Origin: Malachius bipustulatus
Taxonomy: Eukaryota; Arthropoda; Insecta; Coleoptera; Melyridae
Direction: 5' to 3'
DNA length: 64,000 nucleotides
NCBI GenBank assembly: GCA_910589415.1
Contig: OU342636.1
Coordinates: 45,771,735-45,835,734, forward strand
Shown here: piece after piece, positions 1 to 10,700 of the stretch
Layout of the letters: each line of letters starts with the position of its first letter
Numbering within the stretch: position 1 is the first letter of the stretch
Program-made: the position numbers and the translations under genes
The notes under the pieces: model-generated
Seen by the model: the letters and a program-made list of their open reading frames with translations, nothing else
What the model was told of the DNA's origin: nothing
Databases searched by the model: none

Positions 1-24
1 TCAGGCGATAGAAAGTGCGAGAAG

Positions 25-229
25 TTCAGAACTGTAAGTGGTTTTTCTGTAGCTCTCCCCGTTTTTGAGATATGACCGTTTAAATTTGAAAATTTGCAAA
101 TTTTTTAGCTTTTCAAAATTTTTGATCTCGTTTTGTGAAAAAACTGAGGACTTTACGGTCCAACTGGATTAATTTTCCGACTTATATGGCAATCGACTGT
201 GTTCACACAAAATTACGTCCCGTTCTGAA
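25..229. other. 8-bp inverted pair TTCAGAAC / GTTCTGAA in each monomer (representative)
   Basis: TTCAGAAC (25-32) near the start of the monomer and GTTCTGAA (222-229) in its last third are exact reverse complements, about 190 bp apart within the unit and about 114 bp apart across the junction to the next unit. Both are conserved in almost every copy. The arms are short, so this may be chance preserved by homogenisation. I list it because it pairs with the central AT dyad in one symmetric layout. Confidence 0.4.
82..121. other. Nested AT-rich dyad in the satellite monomer (representative)
   Basis: In a typical monomer AAAATTTGCAAATTTT (89-104) is a perfect 16-bp palindrome. It is flanked by AAATTTGAAAA (82-92) and TTTTCAAAATTT (110-121), which are inverted copies of each other apart from one base of length. 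The whole 40-bp stretch could fold as a hairpin or cruciform. The motif recurs in nearly every monomer. In the C class the palindrome is replaced by GAAAATTAAAAATTTT and the right arm by CTTTTAAAAATTT, so both arms change together. Any function (protein binding, non-B DNA) is inference. Confidence 0.6.
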
Positions 230-3200
230 GACATCGATTTTTCCTGAAAATATGAAGCTCTGCAAGTTTTTCAGAATTTTTTTTCTCTTCGATTTTGATG
301 AAAATCTCTAGTCAGGCGATAGAAAGTGCGAGAAGTTCAGAACTGTAAGTGGTTTTTCTGTAGCTCTCCCCGTTTTTGAGATATGACCGTTTAAATTTGA
401 AAATTAAAAATTTTTTAGCTTTTAAAAATTTTTGATCTCGTTTTGTGAAAAAATTGAGGACTTTACGGTCCAACTGGATTAATTTTCCGACTCATATGGC
501 AATCGACTGTGTTCACACAAAATTACGTCCCGTTCTGAAGACATCGATTTTTCCTGAAAATATGAAGCTCTGCAAGTTTTTCAGATTTTTTTTTCTCTTC
601 GATTTTGATGAAAATCCCTAGTTAGGCGATAAAAAGTGCGAGAAGTTCAGAACTGTAAGTGGCTTTTCTGTAGCTCTCCCCGTTTTCAAGATATGACCGT
701 TTAAATTTGAAAATTTGCAAATTTTTTAGCTTTTCAAAATTTCTGATCTCGTTTTGTGAAAAAACTGAGGACTTTACGGTCCAACTGGATTAGTTTTCCG
801 ACTCATATGGCAATCGACTGTGTTCACACAAAATTACGTCCCGTTCTGAAGACATCGATTTTTCCTGAAAATATGAAGTTCTGCAAGTTTTTCAGAATTT
901 TTTTCTCTTCGATTTTGATGAAAATCCCTAGTCAGGCGATAGAAAGTTCGAGAAGTTCAGAACTGTAAGTGGTTTTTCTGTAGCTCTCCCCGTTTTCGAG
1001 ATATGACCGTTTAAATTTGAAAATTTGCAAATTTTCTAGCTTTTCAAAATTTTTGATCTCGTTTTGTGAAAAAACTGAGGACTTTACGGTCCAACTGGAT
1101 TAATTTTCCGACTCATATGGCAATCGACTGTGTTCACACAAAATTACGTCCCGTTCTGAAGACATCGATTTTTCCTGAAAATATGAAGCTCTGCAAGTTT
1201 TTCAGAATTTTTTTTCTCTTCGATTTTGATGAAAATCCCTAGTCAGGCGATAGAAAGTGCGAGAAGTTCAGAGCTGTAAGTGGTTTTTCTGTAGCTCTCC
1301 CCGTTTTTGAGATATGACAGTTTAAATTTGAAAATTAAAAATTTTTTAGCTTTTAAAAATTTTTGATCTCGTTTTGTGAAAAAATTGAGGACTTTACGGT
1401 CCAACTGGATTAATTTTCCGACTCATATGGCAATCGACTGTGTTCACACAAAATTACGTCCCGTTCTGAAGACATCGATTTTTCCTGAAAATATGAAGCT
1501 CTGCAAGTTTTTCAGATTTTTTTTTCTCTTCGATTTTGATGAAAATCCCTAGTCAGGCGATAGAAAGTTCGAGAAGTTCAGAACTGTAAGTGGTTTTTCT
1601 GTAGCTCTCCCCGTTTTCAAGATATGACCGTTTAAATTTGAAAATTTGCAAATTTTTTAGCTTTTCAAAATTTCTGATCTCGTTTTGTGAAAAAACTGAG
1701 GACTTTACGGTCCAACTGGATTAGTTTTCCGACTCATATGGCAATCGACTGTGTTCACACAAAATTACGTCCCGTTCTGAAGACATCGATTTTTCCTGAA
1801 AATATGAAGCTCTGCAAGTTTTTCAGATTTTTTTTTCTCTTCGATTTTGATGAAAATCCCTAGTCAGGCGATAGAAAGTGCGAGAAGTTCAGAACTGTAA
1901 GTGGCTTTTCTGTAGCTCTCCCCGTTTTCAAGATATGACCGTTTAAATTTGAAAATTTGCAAATTTTTTAGCTTTTCAAAATTTCTGATCTCGTTTTGTG
2001 AAAAAACTGAGGACATTACGGTCCAACTGGATTAGTTTTCCGACTCATATGGCAATCGACTGTGTTCACACAAAATTACGTCCCGTTCTGAAGACATCGA
2101 TTTTTCCTGAAAATATGAAGCTCTGCAAGTTTTTCAGAATTTTTTTTCTCTTCGATTTTGATGAAAATCCCTAGTCAGGCGATAGAAAGTGCGAGAAGTT
2201 CAGAGCTGTAAGTGGTTTTTCTGTAGCTCTCCCCGTTTTTGAGATATGACAGTTTAAATTTGAAAATTAAAAATTTTTTAGCTTTTAAAAATTTTTGATC
2301 TCGTTTTGTGAAAAAATTGAGGACTTTACGGTCCAACTGGATTAATTTTCCGACTCATATGGCAATCGACTGTGTTCACACAAAATTACGTCCCGTTCTG
2401 AAGACATCGATTTTTCCTGAAAATATGAAGCTCTGCAAGTTTTTCAGAATTTTTTTTCTCTTCGATTTTGATGAAAATCCCTAGTCAGGCGATAGAAAGT
2501 GCGAGAAGTTCAGAGCTGTAAGTGGTTTTTCTGTAGCTCTCCCCGTTTTTGAGATATGACAGTTTAAATTTGAAAATTAAAAATTTTTTAGCTTTTAAAA
2601 ATTTTTGATCTCGTTTTGTGAAAAAATTGAGGACTTTACGGTCCAACTGGATTAATTTTCCGACTCATATGGCAATCGACTGTGTTCACACAAAATTACG
2701 TCCCGTTCTGAAGACATCGATTTTTCCTGAAAATATGAAGCTCTGCAAGTTTTTCAGATTTTTTTTTCTCTTCGATTTTGATGAAAATCCCTAGTCAGGC
2801 GATAGAAAGTGCGAGAAGTTCAGAACTGTAAGTGGTTTTTCTGTAGCTCTCCCCGTTTTTGAGATATGACCGTTTAAATTTGAAAATTTGCAAATTTTTT
2901 AGCTTTTCAAAATTGTTGATCTCGTTTTGTGAAAAAACTGAGGACTTTACGGTCCAACTGGATTAATTTTCCGACTTATATGGCAATCGACTGTGTTCAC
3001 ACAAAATTACGTCCCGTTCTGAAGACATCGATTTTTCCTGAAAATATGAAGCTCTGCAAGTTTTTCAGAATTTTTTTCCTCTTCGATTTTGATGAAAATC
3101 TCTAGTCAGGCGATAGAAAGTGCGAGAAGTTCAGAACTGTAAGTGGTTTTTCTGTAGCTCTCCCCGTTTTTGAGATATGACCGTTTAAATTTGAAAATTT

Positions 3201-6200
3201 GAAAATTTTTTAGCTTTTCAAAATTTTTGATCTCGTTTTGTGAAAAAACTGAGGACTTTACGGTCCAACTGGATTAATTTTCCGACTCATATGGCAATCG
3301 ACTGTGTTCGCACAAAATTACGTCCCGTTCTGAAGACATCGATTTTTCCTGAAAATATGAAGCTCTGCAAGTTTTTCAGAATTTTTTTTCTCTTCGATTT
3401 TGATGAAAATCCCTAGTTAGGCGATAGAAAGTGCGAGAAGTTCAGAACTGTAAGTGGTTTTTCTGTAGCTCTCCCCGTTTTTGAGATATGACCGTTTAAA
3501 TTTGAAAATTTGCAAATTTTTTAGCTTTTCAAAATTTTTGATCTCGTTTTGTGAAAAAACTGAGGACTTTACGGTCCAACTGGATTAATTTTCCGACTCA
3601 TATGGCAATCGACTGTGTTCACACAAAATTACGTCCCGTTCTGAAGACATCGATTTTTCCTGAAAATATGAAGCTCTGCAAGTTTTTCAGAATTTTTTTT
3701 CTCTTCGATTTTGATGAAAATCCCTAGTCAGGCGATAGAAAGTGCGAGAAGTTCAGAACTGTAAGTGGTTTTTCTGTAGCTCTCCCCGTTTTTGAGATAT
3801 GACCGTTTAAATTTGAAAATTTGCAAATTTTTTAGCTTTTCAAAATTTTTGATCTCGTTTTGTGAAAAAACTGAGGACTTTACGGTCCAACTGGATTAAT
3901 TTTCCAACTCATATGGCAATCGACTGTGTTCACACAAAATTACGTCCCGTTCTGAAGACATCGATTTTTCCTGAAAATATGAAGCTCTGCAAATTTTTCA
4001 GATTTTTTTTTCTCTTCGATTTTGATGAAAATCCCTAGTCAGGCGATAGAAAGTGCGAGAAGTTCAGAACTGTAAGTGGTTTTTCTGTAGCTCTCCCCGT
4101 TTTTGAGATATGACCGTTTAAATTTGAAAATTTGCAAATTTTTTAGCTTTTCAAAATTTTTGATCTCGTTTTGTGAAAAAACTGAGGACTTACGGTCCAA
4201 CTGGATTAATTTTCCGACTTATATGGCAATCGACTGTGTTCACACAAAATTACGTCCCGTTCTGAAGACATCGATTTTTCCTGAAAATATGAAGCTCTGC
4301 AAGTTTTTCAGAATTTTTTTTCTCTTCGATTTTGATGAAAATCTCTAGTCAGGCGATAGAAAGTGCGAGAAGTTCAGAACTGTAAGTGGTTTTTCTGTAG
4401 CTCTCCCCGTTTTTGAGATATGACCGTTTAAATTTGAAAATTAAAAATTTTTTAGCTTTTAAAAATTTTTGATCTCGTTTTGTGAAAAAATTGAGGACTT
4501 TACGGTCCAACTGGATTAATTTTCCGACTCATATGGCAATCGACTGTGTTCACACAAAATTACGTCCCGTTCTGAAGACATCGATTTTTCCTGAAAATAT
4601 GAAGCTCTGCAAGTTTTTCAGATTTTTTTTTCTCTTCGATTTTGATGAAAATCCCTAGTTAGGCGATAAAAAGTGCGAGAAGTTCAGAACTGTAAGTGGC
4701 TTTTCTGTAGCTCTCCCCGTTTTCAAGATATGACCGTTTAAATTTGAAAATTTGCAAATTTTTTAGCTTTTCAAAATTTCTGATCTCGTTTTGTGAAAAA
4801 ACTGAGGACTTTACGGTCCAACTGGATTAGTTTTCCGACTCATATGGCAATCGACTGTGTTCACACAAAATTACGTCCCGTTCTGAAGACATCGATTTTT
4901 CCTGAAAATATGAAGTTCTGCAAGTTTTTCAGAATTTTTTTCTCTTCGATTTTGATGAAAATCCCTAGTCAGGCGATAGAAAGTTCGAGAAGTTCAGAAC
5001 TGTAAGTGGTTTTTCTGTAGCTCTCCCCGTTTTCGAGATATGACCGTTTAAATTTGAAAATTTGCAAATTTTTTAGCTTTTCAAAATTTTTGATCTCGTT
5101 TTGTGAAAAAACTGAGGACTTTACGGTCCAACTGGATTAATTTTCCGACTCATATGGCAATCGACTGTGTTCACACAAAATTACGTCCCGTTCTGAAGAC
5201 ATCGATTTTTCCTGAAAATATGAAGCTCTGCAAGTTTTTCAGAATTTTTTTTCTCTTCGATTTTGATGAAAATCCCTAGTCAGGCGATAGAAAGTGCGAG
5301 AAGTTCAGAGCTGTAAGTGGTTTTTCTGTAGCTCTCCCCGTTTTTGAGATATGACAGTTTAAATTTGAAAATTAAAAATTTTTTAGCTTTTAAAAATTTT
5401 TGATCTCGTTTTGTGAAAAAATTGAGGACTTTACGGTCCAACTGGATTAATTTTCCGACTCATATGGCAATCGACTGTGTTCACACAAAATTACGTCCCG
5501 TTCTGAAGACATCGATTTTTCCTGAAAATATGAAGCTCTGCAAGTTTTTCAGATTTTTTTTTCTCTTCGATTTTGATGAAAATCCCTAGTCAGGCGATAG
5601 AAAGTTCGAGAAGTTCAGAACTGTAAGTGGTTTTTCTGTAGCTCTCCCCGTTTTCAAGATATGACCGTTTAAATTTGAAAATTTGCAAATTTTTTAGCTT
5701 TTCAAAATTTCTGATCTCGTTTTGTGAAAAAACTGAGGACTTTACGGTCCAACTGGATTAGTTTTCCGACTCATATGGCAATCGACTGTGTTCACACAAA
5801 ATTACGTCCCGTTCTGAAGACATCGATTTTTCCTGAAAATATGAAGCTCTGCAAGTTTTTCAGATTTTTTTTTCTCTTCGATTTTGATGAAAATCCCTAG
5901 TCAGGCGATAGAAAGTGCGAGAAGTTCAGAACTGTAAGTGGCTTTTCTGTAGCTCTCCCCGTTTTCAAGATATGACCGTTTAAATTTGAAAATTTGCAAA
6001 TTTTTTAGCTTTTCAAAATTTCTGATCTCGTTTTGTGAAAAAACTGAGGACTTTACGGTCCAACTGGATTAGTTTTCCGACTCATATGGCAATCGACTGT
6101 GTTCACACAAAATTACGTCCCGTTCTGAAGACATCGATTTTTCCTGAAAATATGAAGTTCTGCAAGTTTTTCAGAATTTTTTTCTCTTCGATTTTGATGA

Positions 6201-7762
6201 AAATCCCTAGTCAGGCGATAGAAAGTTCGAGAAGTTCAGAACTGTAAGTGGTTTTTCTGTAGCTCTCCCCGTTTTCGAGATATGACCGTTTAAATTTGAA
6301 AATTTGCAAATTTTTTAGCTTTTCAAAATTTTTGATCTCGTTTTGTGAAAAAACTGAGGACTTTACGGTCCAACTGGATTAATTTTCCGACTCATATGGC
6401 AATCGACTGTGTTCACACAAAATTACGTCCCGTTCTGAAGACATCGATTTTTCCTGAAAATATGAAGCTCTGCAAGTTTTTCAGAATTTTTTTTCTCTTC
6501 GATTTTGATGAAAATCCCTAGTCAGGCGATAGAAAGTGCGAGAAGTTCAGAGCTGTAAGTGGTTTTTCTGTAGCTCTCCCCGTTTTTGAGATATGACAGT
6601 TTAAATTTGAAAATTAAAAATTTTTTAGCTTTTAAAAATTTTTGATCTCGTTTTGTGAAAAAATTGAGGACTTTACGGTCCAACTGGATTAATTTTCCGA
6701 CTCATATGGCAATCGACTGTGTTCACACAAAATTACGTCCCGTTCTGAAGACATCGATTTTTCCTGAAAATATGAAGCTCTGCAAGTTTTTCAGATTTTT
6801 TTTTCTCTTCGATTTTGATGAAAATCCCTAGTTAGGCGATAAAAAGTGCGAGAAGTTCAGAACTGTAAGTGGCTTTTCTGTAGCTCTCCCCGTTTTCAAG
6901 ATATGACCGTTTAAATTTGAAAATTTGCAAATTTTTTAGCTTTTCAAAATTTCTGATCTCGTTTTGTGAAAAAACTGAGGACTTTACGGTCCAACTGGAT
7001 TAGTTTTCCGACTCATATGGCAATCGACTGTGTTCACACAAAATTACGTCCCGTTCTGAAGACATCGATTTTTCCTGAAAATATGAAGTTCTGCAAGTTT
7101 TTCAGAATTTTTTTCTCTTCGATTTTGATGAAAATCCCTAGTCAGGCGATAGAAAGTTCGAGAAGTTCAGAACTGTAAGTGGTTTTTCTGTAGCTCTCCC
7201 CGTTTTCGAGATATGACCGTTTAAATTTGAAAATTTGCAAATTTTTTAGCTTTTCAAAATTTTTGATCTCGTTTTGTGAAAAAACTGAGGACTTTACGGT
7301 CCAACTGGATTAATTTTCCGACTCATATGGCAATCGACTGTGTTCACACAAAATTACGTCCCGTTCTGAAGACATCGATTTTTCCTGAAAATATGAAGCT
7401 CTGCAAGTTTTTCAGAATTTTTTTTCTCTTCGATTTTGATGAAAATCCCTAGTCAGGCGATAGAAAGTGCGAGAAGTTCAGAGCTGTAAGTGGTTTTTCT
7501 GTAGCTCTCCCCGTTTTTGAGATATGACAGTTTAAATTTGAAAATTAAAAATTTTTTAGCTTTTAAAAATTTTTGATCTCGTTTTGTGAAAAAATTGAGG
7601 ACTTTACGGTCCAACTGGATTAACTTTCCGACTCATATGGCAGTCGACTGTGTTCACACAAAATTACGCCCCGTTCTGAAGACATCGATTTTTCCTGAAA
7701 ATATGAAGCTCTGCAAATTTTTCAGATTTTTTTTTCTCTTCGATTTTGATGAAAATCTCTAG

Positions 7763-10700
7763 TCAGGCGATAGAAAGTGCGAGAAGTTCAGAACTGTAAG
7801 TGGTTTTTCTGTAGCTCTCCCCGTTTTTGAGATATGACCGTTTAAATTTGAAAATTTGCAAATTTTTTAGCTTTTCAAAATTTTTGATCTCGTTTTGTGA
7901 AAAAACTGAGGACTTTACGGTCCAACTGGATTAATTTTCCGACTCATATGGCAATCGACTGTGTTCACACAAAATTACGTCCCGTTCTGAAGACATCGAT
8001 TTTTCCTGAAAATATGAAGCTCTGCAAGTTTTTCAGAATTTTTTTTCTCTTCGATTTTGATGAAAATCCCTAGTCAGGCGATAGAAAGTGCGAGAAGTTC
8101 AGAACTGTAAGTGGTTTTTCTGTAGCTCTCCCCGTTTTCAAGATATGACCGTTTAAATTTGAAAATTTGCAAATTTTTTAGCTTTTCAAAATTTTTGATC
8201 TCGTTTTGTGAAAAAATTGAGGACTTTACGGTACAACTGGATTAATTTTCCGACTCATATGGCAGTCGACTGTGTTCACACAAAATTACGCCCCGTTCTG
8301 AAGACATCGATTTTTCCTGAAAATATGAAGCTCTGCAAATTTTTCAGATTTTTTTTTCTCTTCGATTTTGATGAAAATCTCTAGTCAGGCGATAGAAAGT
8401 GCGAGAAGTTCAGAACTGTAAGTGGTTTTTCTGTAGCTCTCCCCGTTTTTGAGATATGACCGTTTAAATTTGAAAATTTGCAAATTTTTTAGCTTTTCAA
8501 AATTTTTGATCTCGTTTTGTGAAAAAACTGAGGACTTTACGGTCCAACTGGATTAATTTTCCGACTCATATGGCAATCGACTGTGTTCACACAAAATTAC
8601 GTCCCGTTCTGAAGACATCGATTTTTCCTGAAAATATGAAGCTCTGCAAGTTTTTCAGAATTTTTTTTCTCTTCGATTTTGATGAAAATCCCTAGTCAGG
8701 CGATAGAAAGTGCGAGAAGTTCAGAACTGTAAGTGGTTTTTCTGTAGCTCTCCCCGTTTTTGAGATATGACCGTTTAAATTTGAAAATTTGCAAATTTTT
8801 TAGCTTTTCAAAATTTTTGATCTCGTTTTGTGAAAAAACTGAGGACTTTACGGTCCAACTGGATTAATTTTCCGACTCATATGGCAATCGACTGTGTTCA
8901 CACAAAATTACGTCCCGTTCTGAAGACATCGATTTTTCCTGTAAATATGAAGCTCTGCAAGTTTTTCAGAATTTTTTTTCTCTTCGATTTTGATGAAAAT
9001 CCCTAGTCAGGCGATAGAAAGTGCGAGAAGTTCAGAACTGTAAGTGGTTTTTCTGTAGCTCTCCCCGTTTTTGAGATATGACCGTTTAAATTTGAAAATT
9101 TGCAAATTTTTTAGCTTTTCAAAATTTTTGATCTCGTTTTGTGAAAAAAATTGAGGACTTAACGGTCCAACTGGATTAATTTTCCGACTCATATGGCAGT
9201 CGACTGTGTTCACACAAAATTACGCCCCGTTCTGAAGACATCGATTTTTCCTGAAAATATGAAGCTCTGCAAATTTTTCAGATTTTTTTTTCTTTTCGAT
9301 TTTGATGAAAATCTCAAGTCAGGCGATAGAAAGTGCGAGAAGTTCGGAACTGTAAGTGGTTTTTCTGTAGCTCTCCCCGTTTTAGAGATATGACCGTTTA
9401 AATTTGAAAATTTGCAAATTTTTTAGCTTTTCAAAATTTTTGATCTCGTTTTGTGAAAAAACTGAGGACTTTACGGTCCAACTGGATTAATTTTCCGACT
9501 CATATGGCAGTCGACTGTGTTCACACAAAATTACGCCCCGTTCTGAAGACATCGATTTTTCCTGAAAATATGAAGCTCTGCAAATTTTTCAGATTTTTTT
9601 TTCTCTTCGATTTTGATGAAAATCTCTAGTCAGGTGATAGAAAGTGCGAGAAGTTCAGAACTGTAAGTGGTTTTTCTGTAGCTCTCCCCGTTTTTGAGAT
9701 ATGACCGTTTAAATTTGAAAATTTGCAAATTTTTTAGCTTTTCAAAATTTTTGATCTCGTTTTGTGAAAAAACTGAGGACTTTACGGTCCAACTGGATTA
9801 ATTTTCCGACTCATATGGCAATCGACTGTGTTCACACAAAATTACGTCCCGTTCTGAAGACATCGATTTTTCCTGAAAATATGAAGCTCTGCAAGTTTTT
9901 CAGAATTTTTTTTCTCTTCGATTTTGATGAAAATCCCTAGTCAGGCGATAGAAAGTGCGAGAAGTTCAGAACTGTAAGTGGTTTTTCTGTAGCTCTCCCC
10001 GTTTTTGAGATATGACCGTTTAAATTTGAAAATTTGCAAATTTTTTAGCTTTTCAAAATTTTTGATCTCGTTTTGTGAAAAAACTGAGGACTTTACGGTC
10101 CAACTGGATTAATTTTCCGACTCATATGGCAATCGACTATGTTCACACAAAATTACGTCCCGTTCTGAAGACATCGATTTTTCCTGAAAATATGAAGCTC
10201 TGCAAGTTTTTCAGAATTTTTTTTCTCTTCGATTTTGATGAAAATCCCTAGTTAGGCGATAGAAAGTGCGAGAAGTTCAGAACTGTAAGTGGTTTTTCTG
10301 TAGCTCTCCCCGTTTTTGAGATATGACCGTTTAAATTTGAAAATTTGCAAATTTTTTAGCTTTTCAAAATTTTTGATCTCGTTTTGTGAAAAAACTGAGG
10401 ACTTTACGGTCCAACTGGATTAATTTTCCGACTCATATGGCAATCGACTGTGTTCACACAAAATTACGTCCCGTTCTGAAGACATCGATTTTTCCTGAAA
10501 ATATGAAGCTCTGCAAGTTTTTCAGAATTTTTTTTCTCTTCGATTTTGATGAAAATCCCTAGTCAGGCGATAGAAAGTGCGAGAAGTTCAGAACTGTAAG
10601 TGGTTTTTCTGTAGCTCTCCCCGTTTTTGAGATATGATCGTTTAAATTTGAAAATTTGCAAATTTTTTAGCTTTTCAAAATTTTTGATCTCGTTTTGTGA

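Larger units (their letters stand above)
1..7762 (+). repeat. Satellite subdomain with 931-bp trimer higher-order repeat
   Basis: A three-monomer unit of exactly 931 bp occurs at 622-1552, 4659-5589, 5901-6831 and 6832-7762, the last two in direct tandem. Its order is: D, with TTCTGATCTCG, GATTAGTTTTCC, a shortened T-tract and TTAGGCGATAAAAAG or TCAGGCGATAGAAAG at the start; E, with GTTCGAGAAG and GTTTTCGAGAT; and C, with CAGAGCTGTAAG, GATATGACAGTTT, GAAAATTAAAAA and CTTTTAAAAATTT. C-like monomers (marker at 399, 1330, 2262, 2572, 4436, 5367, 6609, 7540) are spaced 931/932, 310, 1864, 931, 1242 and 931 bp apart. I see none after 7.6 kb. The five-monomer stretch from 312 recurs at 4349, displaced 4037 bp. 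This domain is therefore homogenised separately from the rest. Confidence 0.85.

Noticed and set aside
1..60. tRNA-derived origin suggested by GCGAGAAGTTCAGAACTG, which resembles a B box
   Set aside because: Only a partial B-box match, no A box at a suitable distance and no cloverleaf. Not a tRNA or SINE.
1..311. CENP-B box (YTTCGTTGGAAACGGGA type) in the satellite monomer
   Set aside because: Looked for nTTCGnnnnAnnCGGGn on both strands. CCCG occurs twice per monomer but the required partner bases are absent.
756..968. Recurrent 70-residue plus-strand frame beginning MKKLRTLRSNW, also at 4793, 6035, 6966, 15050, 17538, 19714, 25623, 28421, 35884, 44268 and 61062
   Set aside because: Appears only where a monomer has lost a base, sits inside the satellite, has no family resemblance, and the reading frame breaks in other monomers.
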